DNA from: Pseudomonas putida
GTDB lineage: Bacteria > Pseudomonadota > Gammaproteobacteria > Pseudomonadales > Pseudomonadaceae
NCBI RefSeq assembly: GCF_028682475.1
Contig: NZ_JANHLE010000024.1
Coordinates: 1 to 64,000, forward strand
DNA length: 64,000 nt
Direction of reading: 5' to 3'
The notes beneath the pieces were generated by a model that worked only from the letters and a program-made list of their open reading frames with translations, made no database searches and was not told where the DNA came from. Positions within the stretch are counted from its first letter, which is position 1, and every line of letters starts with the position of its first letter. The position numbers and the translations under genes were made by a program. This document shows, in pieces, positions 9,136 to 17,241 of the stretch.

Positions 9136-10155
9136 ATGCGCAAGTCAATCAGCCGCCTGGCGGCCAGTATCGGTCTGGGTGTCAGCCTGCTCGCCGGCAG
9201 CCTGGTGGCCCCGGCAACCGCCCAGGCCGAAGGTGAAATCCGTATCGCCGAACAGTTCGGCATTGTTTATCTGCTACTCAACGTGGTGCGCGATCAGAAC
9301 CTGATCGAGAAACACGGCAAGGAGCAGGGCATCGACATCAAGGTCGACTGGACGCAACTGTCCGGCGGCGCGGCGATCAACGATGCCTTGCTGTCCGGCT
9401 CGATCGATATCGCCGGTGCCGGTGTCGGCCCGCTGCTGACCATCTGGGATCGCACCCAGGGGCGGCAGAACGTCAAGGCCGTGGCGTCGCTGGGTAACTT
9501 TCCGTACTACCTGGTCAGCAACAACCCCAAAGTCAAAACCATTGCCGACTTCAGCGAGAAGGACCGCATTGCGCTGCCGGCTGTCGGGGTCTCGGTACAG
9601 TCGCGTTTCCTCCAGTACGCGGCGGCCAAACAGTGGGGGGACAAGGAGTACAACCGCCTCGACAAGTACACCCTGGCCGTTCCGCACCCTGACGCTACCG
9701 CCGCCTTGCTGGCCGGTGGCACCGAGCTCAACGCGCATTTCTCCAACCCGCCGTTCCAGGACCAGGTGCTGGCCAACAAGGACGTGCACGTGGTGCTCAA
9801 CACCTACGATCTGCTCGGGCCGAACTCGCCGACCGTGCTGTTCGCCACCGAGAAATTCCGCAAGGACAATCCGAAGACCTACAAGGCCTTTGTCGACGCC
9901 CTGGCCGAGGCCGCGGACTTCGCCCAGAACGACAAGGCGGCTGCAGCTGATACCTACATCCGCGTGACCAAGGCCAAGATCGACCGCGAAGCGCTGCTCA
10001 AGATCATCGACAACCCGCAGTACGAGTTCAGCGTCACGCCGAAAAACACCTACCCGCTGGCCGAGTTCCTCTACCGCGTGGGCGCGATCAAGCACAAACC
10101 CGCCTCCTGGAAAGACTACTTCTTCCAGGACGAGAAACCGCTACAAGGGAGCTGA
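9136..10155 (+). CDS. Periplasmic substrate-binding protein, SsuA/TauA/NrtA-like
   Basis: Solute receptor of an ABC importer, 339 aa. A Sec signal peptide (about residues 1-31, ending PATAQA) precedes a type II binding fold with motifs of the NMT1/SsuA class: an SGGAAINDALLSGSIDIAGAG-type loop and FPYYLVSNNPKV. This class binds taurine, aliphatic sulfonates, sulfate esters, nitrate or pyrimidine precursors. Context with a TauD-like dioxygenase favours an organosulfur ligand. ATG 9136 is preceded by GAGGAG, and the next gene begins 5 bp after the stop. Confidence 0.85.
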   Translation: MRKSISRLAASIGLGVSLLAGSLVAPATAQAEGEIRIAEQFGIVYLLLNVVRDQNLIEKHGKEQGIDIKVDWTQLSGGAAINDALLSGSIDIAGAGVGPLLTIWDRTQGRQNVKAVASLGNFPYYLVSNNPKVKTIADFSEKDRIALPAVGVSVQSRFLQYAAAKQWGDKEYNRLDKYTLAVPHPDATAALLAGGTELNAHFSNPPFQDQVLANKDVHVVLNTYDLLGPNSPTVLFATEKFRKDNPKTYKAFVDALAEAADFAQNDKAAAADTYIRVTKAKIDREALLKIIDNPQYEFSVTPKNTYPLAEFLYRVGAIKHKPASWKDYFFQDEKPLQGS

Positions 10156-10160
10156 AGCGC

Positions 10161-11024
10161 ATGAACACCCCATTGCAAGGCCACACGGTCAGCAAGTTGA
10201 GCAGCGTCGCCACGCCGCCGCTGCTGCAGGTGGATAACGTCAGCCTGGAGTACCGCACCGCGCAACGCGTGGTGCGGGCCACGCACCAGGTCAGTTTCGA
10301 AGTGGACAAGGCGGATCGTTTTGTCCTGCTCGGCCCCTCCGGTTGCGGCAAGTCGACGCTGCTCAAGGCGGTCGCCGGTTTTATCGAACCGCGCGAAGGG
10401 CAGATCCGCCTGCAAGGCGAGGCGGTGCATGGCCCAGGCCCGGACCGCATCGTGGTGTTCCAGGAGTTCGACCAGCTGCCGCCGTGGAAAACCGTTAAAC
10501 AGAACGTGATGTTCCCGTTGCTGGCGTCCGCCACGCTCAAGCGCAAGGAGGCCGAAGCGCGTGCCTTGCATTACCTGGAGAAAGTCGGCCTGGGCGGTTT
10601 TGCCGATGCCTATCCGCATACTTTGTCAGGCGGCATGAAAGCCCGGGTGGCGATTGCCCGCGCCTTGGCCATGCAGCCGAAAATCCTGCTGATGGACGAA
10701 CCTTTTGCCGCCCTCGACGCCCTGACCCGGCGCAAGATGCAGGAAGAGTTGCTGCTGCTCTGGGAAGAGGTGCGCTTCACCTTGCTGTTCGTCACCCACT
10801 CGATTGAGGAGGCGCTGGTGGTGGGCAATCGCATCCTTCTGCTGTCGCCTCATCCTGGGCGGGTACGTGCCGAAATCCATAGCCATCAATACGACCTGCA
10901 GAGCCTCGGCGCCAGTGATTTCCAGGCCTCGGCGCGACGCATCCATCGCTTGCTGTTCAACGATGATGCGCACGCCGAGCACGACCCGGCACTGGATTTT
11001 GCCGACATCCGTATTGCCTACTGA
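10161..11024 (+). CDS. ABC transporter ATP-binding protein, SsuB/TauB-like
   Basis: ATPase of the importer, 287 aa. It shows Walker A GPSGCGKST (about residues 56-64), Q-loop VVFQEFDQLPPW, signature LSGGM (in TLSGGMKARVAIARA), Walker B ILLMDEPFAALDALT and switch THSIEEAL, the exact style of SsuB/TauB/NrtD ATPases. It begins 5 bp after the binding protein and 14 bp before the permease. The C-terminal 40 residues beyond the core are common in this subfamily. Confidence 0.88.
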   Translation: MNTPLQGHTVSKLSSVATPPLLQVDNVSLEYRTAQRVVRATHQVSFEVDKADRFVLLGPSGCGKSTLLKAVAGFIEPREGQIRLQGEAVHGPGPDRIVVFQEFDQLPPWKTVKQNVMFPLLASATLKRKEAEARALHYLEKVGLGGFADAYPHTLSGGMKARVAIARALAMQPKILLMDEPFAALDALTRRKMQEELLLLWEEVRFTLLFVTHSIEEALVVGNRILLLSPHPGRVRAEIHSHQYDLQSLGASDFQASARRIHRLLFNDDAHAEHDPALDFADIRIAY

Positions 11025-11038
11025 CCGGGAGAATTGCC

Positions 11039-11905
11039 ATGACCACCTCTATTACGCCGCGTCAGGAATACGAAGTTGTTCTCGAACCGCTGCTCAGCGT
11101 GCCGATCGAGCGCGAGCTGCCTCTGGGCCAGCGCTTGTGGCAACAGGCCTGGCTGCGCAAGGGGCTGATACTGGTGCTGCTGGCGCTGGCCTGGGAAGCG
11201 ATCGCTCGCTACCAGGCCAACGACCTGCTGCTGCCCAGCTTCCTGCAGACCGCAGCGGCGCTGTACGACGGCCTGATCACGGGTGAGTTGCCGGCCAAGG
11301 TCGGCGTCTCCCTGGTGGTGCTGCTCAAGGGGTATCTGCTGGGCATTGTCCTCGCATTCGGCCTGACCACCCTGGCGGTCTCGACCCAGTTTGGCCGTGA
11401 CCTGCTCAGCACCCTGACCTCGATGTTCAACCCGTTGCCGGCCATTGCCCTGCTGCCGCTGGCCTTGCTCTGGTTCGGGCTGGGCGACAACAGCCTGATT
11501 TTCGTCCTGGTGCATTCGGTGCTCTGGGCCCTGGCCCTGAACACCTATGCCGGATTTCTCGGCGTGTCCGAGACCCTGCGCATGGCCGGGCGCAACTATG
11601 GCCTGCGCGGCTTGCGCCTGGTGCTGCACATCCTTATCCCGGCGGCGCTGCCGTCGATCCTCTCGGGTCTGAAAATCGGTTGGGCCTTCGCCTGGCGCAC
11701 CCTGATTGCTGCCGAGCTGGTGTTCGGCGCCACCAGCGGCAAAGGCGGGCTGGGCTGGTACATCTTCCAGAACCGCAATGAGCTGTACACCGACAAAGTC
11801 TTCGCCGGGTTGGCCGTGGTGATCCTGATCGGCCTGCTGGTGGAAAGCCTGGTGTTCAACAACCTGGAGCGCATTACCGTGCGCCGCTGGGGCATGCAGC
11901 GCTGA
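11039..11905 (+). CDS. ABC transporter permease, SsuC/TauC-like
   Basis: Inner-membrane permease of 288 aa with about six transmembrane helices and the BPD_transp_1 EAA loop (about residues 180-200: GRNYGLRGLRLVLHILIPAALP). The N-terminal 40 residues are cytoplasmic. Start ATG 11039 follows GGGAGAA. It ends the operon 8213-11905; the convergent WYL regulator begins its stop codon 6 bp later, so no long terminator is present between them. Confidence 0.88.
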   Translation: MTTSITPRQEYEVVLEPLLSVPIERELPLGQRLWQQAWLRKGLILVLLALAWEAIARYQANDLLLPSFLQTAAALYDGLITGELPAKVGVSLVVLLKGYLLGIVLAFGLTTLAVSTQFGRDLLSTLTSMFNPLPAIALLPLALLWFGLGDNSLIFVLVHSVLWALALNTYAGFLGVSETLRMAGRNYGLRGLRLVLHILIPAALPSILSGLKIGWAFAWRTLIAAELVFGATSGKGGLGWYIFQNRNELYTDKVFAGLAVVILIGLLVESLVFNNLERITVRRWGMQR

Positions 11906-11910
11906 CCGGC

Positions 11911-12501
11911 TCAGGCGCTCTGGTACTGTGCTGCGGCGTTGCTCAAGGTTTCGGCGATCTGATGGCGCAGGGCCAGGGGCTGTTCGACGATCAGGCTGTC
12001 GCCCTGGCTGAGTAACCACCAGCGCAGTTGCCAGCCGTTACCCACCGTCGCCCGCAGGCTGTGGCCGTGCTCCAGCTGGGTGATCTGCATGTCTGCCGAC
12101 ACGGGGGTCTCCCGCACCAGGCGCGCCAGATTGTCGCTGATCCAGGCCTGCAACTCGATCTTGTCGGTATCACCAAACTGCAGGGCATCGCTGCGCAGAT
12201 AGGCCTGCAGATCAAAGTCGCGCAGGCCTTCGCTGGCGTTGTTGAGCACGCGCAACTGGTGAAAGCCGGCATTGGCCGCCCAGTGCCAGCCATAGGGAAT
12301 GCTCTTGTCGTTGCGCTCCAACGGAAAAATCAGCGACAGCTCGTTCAAGTCGCGTTCAATCGTGCGTTTGCTGATGGTAAAGCCGGCGTCTTTCAGGCGA
12401 GCTACCAGCTCGGCGCTGGTGCTACCGGGTGAACGGCTGGGCAGTTGGCGCAATAACTCCCATTGACGGCTGAGCGTGGCGCGGGTCGTGGCGGAGGGCA
12501 A
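11911..12501 (-). CDS. WYL/YafY-type transcriptional regulator
   Basis: Predicted DNA-binding regulator. An N-terminal winged helix-turn-helix of the DeoR/HTH_11 type (SRQWELLRQLP to KRTIERDLNELS, about residues 12-60) is followed by a WYL-like ligand domain (PYGWHWAANAG). TTG at 12501 is chosen because AAGGA lies 9 bases upstream; the in-frame ATG at 12570 lacks a ribosome-binding site and would add 23 unrelated residues. This gives 196 aa. It is convergent with the ABC operon and divergent from the Sel1 gene. Which of the two it controls is not visible. Confidence 0.75.
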   Translation of the reverse strand: MPSATTRATLSRQWELLRQLPSRSPGSTSAELVARLKDAGFTISKRTIERDLNELSLIFPLERNDKSIPYGWHWAANAGFHQLRVLNNASEGLRDFDLQAYLRSDALQFGDTDKIELQAWISDNLARLVRETPVSADMQITQLEHGHSLRATVGNGWQLRWWLLSQGDSLIVEQPLALRHQIAETLSNAAAQYQSA

Positions 12502-12707
12502 AGTGTGGCGTCCTTGTCTAGGCTTGCGGTTGTAGCATGTTCCTAGTGGAAAGATATGGCAATTGGCCATTTATCTATCGAATCAAGGATGAAGTAGTTG
12601 ATTTGCCTCAACCGAATCGTTCGCGACAGGTTTTGTCGTGGCTTTGCGCAGAATCACGCCTCATTACTCCTGCCTTCGTTTCGGCGGGTTGTTCAATGAG
12701 GATGAAC

Positions 12708-13526
12708 ATGTCAGCTGCCAGCAACATTTACCCACTGCTCGAGCGCCTGCTTCCCGAGCGCATCATTGCGGTGTCTGGCCGTTCCAGCCAACTGGAGCGG
12801 TTGTACGCCGGTGTGGGTATACCCAGCCAGCGGGCAGCTTTGGGTGAAAGTTTCATCCTGATCAGTCGACTCGAAGAGGCCAGCGACCTGCAGGCGCTGT
12901 ACAGCGATCTGCGTGCCCAGGCCCTGGATGGCAGTGTTGCTGCACTCAACGACCTGGGCTGGATCTGGCTCAACGGCAAATACTGGCGCGCCGACCCGAC
13001 GCTGGCCGGGCACCTGCTGCGTATGGCGGCGTTGCAGGGCAGTGCCCCGGCCTGGTTCAACCTGGGCCAGCAGTATTATTTCGGCAAGGGGGTGCAGGTC
13101 GCTTATGCCAGTGCGGCCGAGTATTACCAACAGGCATTCGAGCGCGGTCTGGAACAGGCGGCCGCGGCCTTGGGCGATCTCTACGAGGAAGAAATCTGCG
13201 ACAGCGAAGTGCAGGAGTGGAAGGTCGACCTGCACATGGCCTACCACTGGTTCTTGCGCGGCGCCCAGCGCGGCGAAGCGCGCTGCCGCTTTGAAGTCGG
13301 CTACCGGCTGCTGCACGGGCAGACCGTGGAAGTCGACCAGAAAGCCGGTGTGTACTGGCTGGAACTGGCAGCCGTGGCCGGGGTGATGCAAGCCGCCGAA
13401 GAGCTGGCGGTGTACTTCAGTGTGTCGCAGAACGCCTTGCGCTACCTGTTCTGGCGTGACCAGGCCATCGCCATGGGCAGTTCGCTGGCCCTGACCATGA
13501 AGCTCGAAGATCAACTGCAACCCTGA
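12708..13526 (+). CDS. Sel1-repeat (tetratricopeptide-like) protein
   Basis: A 272-aa soluble protein with several Sel1-like repeats between about residues 70 and 245 (GSVAALNDLGWIWLNG, GSAPAWFNLGQQYYFGKGV, GEARCRFEVGYRLLHG). Such repeats make alpha-solenoids for protein-protein contacts; no signal peptide or enzyme domain is present. ATG 12708 is preferred (GAGG 7 bases upstream); in-frame ATGs at 12696 and 12702 are alternatives. It stands alone between the WYL regulator and the efflux operon. Function unknown. Confidence 0.7.
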   Translation: MSAASNIYPLLERLLPERIIAVSGRSSQLERLYAGVGIPSQRAALGESFILISRLEEASDLQALYSDLRAQALDGSVAALNDLGWIWLNGKYWRADPTLAGHLLRMAALQGSAPAWFNLGQQYYFGKGVQVAYASAAEYYQQAFERGLEQAAAALGDLYEEEICDSEVQEWKVDLHMAYHWFLRGAQRGEARCRFEVGYRLLHGQTVEVDQKAGVYWLELAAVAGVMQAAEELAVYFSVSQNALRYLFWRDQAIAMGSSLALTMKLEDQLQP

Positions 13527-13577
13527 GCATCGCGCTCGTCAGCCGCGCTTGACGGCGGGGGCGATGATCGAAGAATA

Positions 13578-13605
13578 TTGATAGTTAGCAAACTATGAAT
13601 ATAGC
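13578..13605 (+). promoter_or_regulatory. marR operon promoter with embedded palindromic operator
   Basis: TTGATA (13578) and TATAGC (13600) are spaced 16 bp like a sigma70 promoter. Between them lies the perfect inverted repeat ATAGTT-AGCA-AACTAT (13581-13596), shaped like operators bound by MarR dimers. The arrangement predicts autorepression of the five-gene operon until an inducer, probably an aromatic acid, binds the MarR protein. Confidence 0.6.
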
Positions 13606-13620
13606 GATGACCCTCCCTTC

Positions 13621-14073
13621 ATGACTCTCGATGCACTGCACCTGAACATCAGCAGCGGTATGGTGGTGGCCGGTCGGCACTGGCGGCGGATCTGCCAGGC
13701 GACCCTGGCCGGCTATGGTATTTCCGAAGCCTGTGCCATGCCGTTGCTGATGATCGTGCGCCTGGGCGATGGCGTGCACCAGGTGGCGGTGGCCCAGGCG
13801 GCAGGGCTGGAAAGCCCGTCGCTGGTGCGCCTGCTCGACCAGCTGTGCAATGCCGGGTTCGTCTGCCGCAGCGAGGACCCGGTGGACCGCCGGGCCAAAG
13901 CCTTGAGCCTGACCCACAGTGGCCGGGTGCTGGCGGAAACCATCGAGGGCGAGCTGGTGCGTCTGCGCCGGGAGGTGCTGCAGGGCATCGATGAAGCTGA
14001 TCTGCTGGCCACCCTGCGTGTGCTGCGGGCCTTCGAACAGGCCGCACAGCGCACCCCTGGAGTGTCTGCGTGA
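13621..14073 (+). CDS. MarR-family regulator of the efflux operon
   Basis: A 150-aa winged-helix protein with the MarR recognition region VAVAQAAGLESPSLVRLLDQL and wing VDRRAKALSLT. MarR proteins usually repress adjacent efflux genes and release DNA on binding phenolic ligands. It heads the operon, its stop overlaps the FUSC gene start (GTGA), and a palindrome sits in its own promoter at 13581-13596. The pyrimidine-rich bases before ATG 13621 contain no clear Shine-Dalgarno site, so initiation may be weak. Confidence 0.85.
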   Translation: MTLDALHLNISSGMVVAGRHWRRICQATLAGYGISEACAMPLLMIVRLGDGVHQVAVAQAAGLESPSLVRLLDQLCNAGFVCRSEDPVDRRAKALSLTHSGRVLAETIEGELVRLRREVLQGIDEADLLATLRVLRAFEQAAQRTPGVSA

Positions 14074-16160
14074 AGGATTTTTTCAGCTCCATGCCGCCCG
14101 CCCGCGACTGGTTTTACGGCGTGCGCACCTTCGCGGCCTCGATGATCGCCCTGTACATCGCCTTGCTCATGCAACTGCCGCGGCCTTACTGGGCCATGGC
14201 CACGGTGTACATCGTCTCCAGCCCGTTTGTCGGTCCCACCAGCTCCAAGGCGCTGTACCGTGCGATGGGTACCCTGCTGGGCGCGGCTGGCGCGGTGTTC
14301 ATGGTACCGCTGCTGGTGCAGACGCCGGTGCTGCTGACCGTGGCGATTGCCCTGTGGACCGGCACCTTGCTGTTTCTCTCGCTACACCTGCGCACGGCCA
14401 ACAGCTATGCCCTGATGCTGGCCGGCTACACCCTGCCGATGATCGCCTTGCCGGTGGTCGACGATCCGCTGAGGGTGTTCGACATCGCCTCGTCACGGGC
14501 CCAGGAAATCTGCCTGGGGATCGTCTGTGCCGCGGTGGTCGGGGCGATCTTCTGGCCGCGGCGCCTGACCCCGGTATTGGTGGGGGCTACCGGCAACTGG
14601 TTCAACGAAGCGATCCGCTACAGCGACACCTTTCTCGCCCGTAGCGTCTCGACCGAGACCGTTGGCACCTCGCGTGCGGCGATGGTTGCCACCTTCAACT
14701 CGCTGGAGCTGATGATTGGCCAGCTGTCCCATGAGGGCGCGCGCCCGCAGACGGTGAAAAATGCCCGCGAACTGCGTGGCCGCATGATCCACCTGTTGCC
14801 GGTGGTCGATGCGCTGGACGATGCCCTGGTCGCGCTCGAAGCGCGCGCGCCGGCCCAGGCCTCTGAACTGCAGCCATTGCTGGAGCAGGCCCGTGAATGG
14901 TTGCAAAGCACCGCCAGCGACGCTGCGCCGAGCCGCTGGTCAACCCTGCGGGCACAACTCGAAGCGATGCAGCCCAGCGCCGCGGCCCTCGACGAGCGCG
15001 CCGCGTTGCTGTTGTCCAATGCGCTCTACCGCCTGGCCGAGTGGGTCGACCTGTGGCAGGACTGCTGCAGCCTGCAACACGCCATCCGCAACGAAGACCT
15101 GTCGCCCTGGCGCGCGGTGTACCGGCACTGGCGCCTGGGTCGGCTGACACCGTTCTTCGACCGTGGCCTGATGCTCTACTCGGTGTTCTCCACCGTCACC
15201 GCCATCATCGCCGCCACCACCCTGTGGATCCTCTCGGGCTGGAACGACGGCGGCAGCGCGGTGATTCTGGCCGCCGTGGCCTGCAGCTTCTTTGCGGCAA
15301 TGGACGATCCGGCGCCGCAGATTTACCGCTTCTTTTTCTGGACGGCGGTGTCGGTGGTGTTCGCCAGCCTTTACCTGTTTCTGGTGCTGCCCAACCTGCA
15401 CGACTTCCCGATGCTGGTGCTGGCGTTTGCCGTACCCTTCATCTGCGTCGGCACCCTGACGGTACAGCCGCAGTTCTACCTCGGCACCTTGCTGACCATC
15501 GTCAACACCGCCTCGTTCATCAGTATCCAGGGCGCTTACGACGCCAACTTCCTGACCTTCATCAACTCCAACCTGGCCGGGCCGGTGGGGTTGTTGTTCG
15601 CCTTTATCTGGACCCTGGTGATGCGCCCGTTCGGCGTCGAACTGGCGGCCAAGCGCCTGACGCGTTTCAGCTGGCACGATATCGTCGGCATGACCCGGCC
15701 TGCGACCCTGGCCGAACACCGGCGCCTCGGCGTGCAGATGCTCGACCGCCTGATGCAGCACCTGCCGCGCCTGACCCAGACCGGCCAGGACACCGGCAGC
15801 GCCTTGCGCGACCTGCGCGTGGGCCTGAACCTGCTCGACCTGCTGGCCTATATGCCACGGGTTGGTGCCCAGCCACGGCAGTTGCTGGAACGGGTGGTGG
15901 AGGAAGTCGGTGAGCACTTTCAGGCCTGTCTGGATGCCCGCCGTCGTCTGCATGCGCCGCAAGTGCTGCTGCAGAACATGGAGCGCGCCCGCCGCGCCCT
16001 GAACCTCAATGACCTGGCGGATAGCGCCGACGCCCGCGTGCACCTGCTGCATGCCTTGAGCGGCCTGCGCCTGGCGTTGCTGCCCGGTGTCGAGGTGGTG
16101 CTGGAACCTTCTGACGACCAGCCGCAACTGCCTTACGGCATCGATGGAGCGCCCCTGTGA
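14070..16160 (+). CDS. FUSC-family inner-membrane transporter (AaeB/fusaric-acid-resistance type)
   Basis: A 696-aa membrane protein with two clusters of transmembrane helices (about residues 15-165 and 355-510) separated and followed by soluble alpha-helical domains, the architecture of AaeB and FusC proteins. With the DUF1656, HlyD and OM proteins downstream it would form a tripartite exporter for aromatic carboxylic acids, fusaric acid-like compounds or similar. GTG 14070 overlaps the marR stop and a GTGA overlap joins it to the next gene. The substrate is unknown. Confidence 0.88.
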   Translation: MKDFFSSMPPARDWFYGVRTFAASMIALYIALLMQLPRPYWAMATVYIVSSPFVGPTSSKALYRAMGTLLGAAGAVFMVPLLVQTPVLLTVAIALWTGTLLFLSLHLRTANSYALMLAGYTLPMIALPVVDDPLRVFDIASSRAQEICLGIVCAAVVGAIFWPRRLTPVLVGATGNWFNEAIRYSDTFLARSVSTETVGTSRAAMVATFNSLELMIGQLSHEGARPQTVKNARELRGRMIHLLPVVDALDDALVALEARAPAQASELQPLLEQAREWLQSTASDAAPSRWSTLRAQLEAMQPSAAALDERAALLLSNALYRLAEWVDLWQDCCSLQHAIRNEDLSPWRAVYRHWRLGRLTPFFDRGLMLYSVFSTVTAIIAATTLWILSGWNDGGSAVILAAVACSFFAAMDDPAPQIYRFFFWTAVSVVFASLYLFLVLPNLHDFPMLVLAFAVPFICVGTLTVQPQFYLGTLLTIVNTASFISIQGAYDANFLTFINSNLAGPVGLLFAFIWTLVMRPFGVELAAKRLTRFSWHDIVGMTRPATLAEHRRLGVQMLDRLMQHLPRLTQTGQDTGSALRDLRVGLNLLDLLAYMPRVGAQPRQLLERVVEEVGEHFQACLDARRRLHAPQVLLQNMERARRALNLNDLADSADARVHLLHALSGLRLALLPGVEVVLEPSDDQPQLPYGIDGAPL

Positions 16161-16369
16161 TCGGTGAACTGGATATCAGCGGGGTGTTCCTGCCCACGCT
16201 GCTGGTGATGATGGTCCTCACCTACTTGTTGTTTCTCGGGGTGCACGCCGTGCTTACCCGTGTGCATTTCTACCGTCTGGTCTGGCACCGGGCGTTGTTC
16301 AACGTTGCGCTTTACGCCGTGCTGCTCGGCACGGTCGACCACTTTTGCCGAAACCTGATGCTGCCATGA
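16157..16369 (+). CDS. DUF1656 small membrane protein (AaeX-like)
   Basis: A 70-aa protein with two predicted transmembrane helices (about residues 8-29 and 46-66) and the DUF1656 pattern beginning IGELDISGVFLP. Members occur almost only between FUSC/AaeB and HlyD/AaeA genes and are assumed to assist that exporter. GTG 16157 overlaps the preceding stop by 4 bp; its own stop overlaps the next ATG (ATGA). Confidence 0.85.
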   Translation: MIGELDISGVFLPTLLVMMVLTYLLFLGVHAVLTRVHFYRLVWHRALFNVALYAVLLGTVDHFCRNLMLP

Positions 16370-17241
16370 AAAAACCTTTATTGACCCTGGGCCGCGTGGT
16401 CCTGACCCTGCTGGTAGTGACACTGGCGACCGTACTGGTCTGGCAGATGGTCATGTACTACATGTTCGCCCCCTGGACGCGGGACGGGCATATCCGCGCC
16501 GACGTGATCCAGATCGCCCCGGACGTGTCCGGGCTGATTCAGCAGGTCGAAGTCCGCGACAACCAGGTGATCAAGCGTGGCGACGTGCTGTTCACCATCG
16601 ACCAGGACCGTTTCAAGCTGGCCCTGCGCCATGCCCAGGCGACCCTGGCCGAGCGCAAGGAAACCCACGCCCAGGCCCAGCGCGAGGCGCGGCGTAACCG
16701 TGGCCTGGGCAACCTGGTGGCGCAAGAGCAACTGGAAGAGAGCCAGTCGCGCGAGGCCCGCGCGCAATCGGCGCTGGCCGAAGCCCAGGTCGCGGTCGAC
16801 GCGGCGCAGCTCAACCTCGACCGCTCGGTGGTGCGCAGCCCGGTGGATGGCTACCTCAATGACCGTGCACCGCGTGCGCACGAGTTTGTCAGCGCCGGCA
16901 AGCCGGTGCTGGCGGTGGTCGACAGCGCGTCCTACCACGTTGATGGCTATTTCGAAGAAACCAAGCTCGGTGGTATCCACATCGGTCAGGCTGTGGATAT
17001 CCGCGTGATGGGTGACAACGCCCGTCTGCGCGGGCATGTGCAAAGCTTTGCCGCGGGAATCGAAGACCGTGACCGTACCAGCGGTGCCAACCTGCTGCCC
17101 AACGTCAACCCGGCCTTCAGCTGGGTGCGTCTGGCCCAGCGGATCCCGGTGCGGATCGCCTTCGATGAAGTACCGGCGGACTTTCGCATGATCGCCGGGC
17201 GTACCGCGACCGTGTCGATCATTGACGGTAACGGCCAATGA
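16366..17241 (+). CDS. HlyD-family membrane-fusion protein (AaeA/EmrA-like)
   Basis: Periplasmic adaptor of the tripartite exporter, 291 aa. A transmembrane anchor (about residues 9-30) precedes a lipoyl half motif (APDVSGLIQQVEVRDNQVIKRG), a coiled coil (about 80-140) and a second lipoyl half (VVRSPVDGYLND). ATG 16366 overlaps the DUF1656 stop. An upstream in-frame start at 16345 lies inside DUF1656 and lacks support. Translationally coupled at both ends. Confidence 0.9.
   Translation: MKKPLLTLGRVVLTLLVVTLATVLVWQMVMYYMFAPWTRDGHIRADVIQIAPDVSGLIQQVEVRDNQVIKRGDVLFTIDQDRFKLALRHAQATLAERKETHAQAQREARRNRGLGNLVAQEQLEESQSREARAQSALAEAQVAVDAAQLNLDRSVVRSPVDGYLNDRAPRAHEFVSAGKPVLAVVDSASYHVDGYFEETKLGGIHIGQAVDIRVMGDNARLRGHVQSFAAGIEDRDRTSGANLLPNVNPAFSWVRLAQRIPVRIAFDEVPADFRMIAGRTATVSIIDGNGQ

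Noticed and set aside
12501..12570. ATG 12570 as start of the WYL regulator
   Set aside because: The extra 23 residues are unlike a winged helix and no Shine-Dalgarno precedes the ATG, while TTG 12501 has AAGGA at good spacing.
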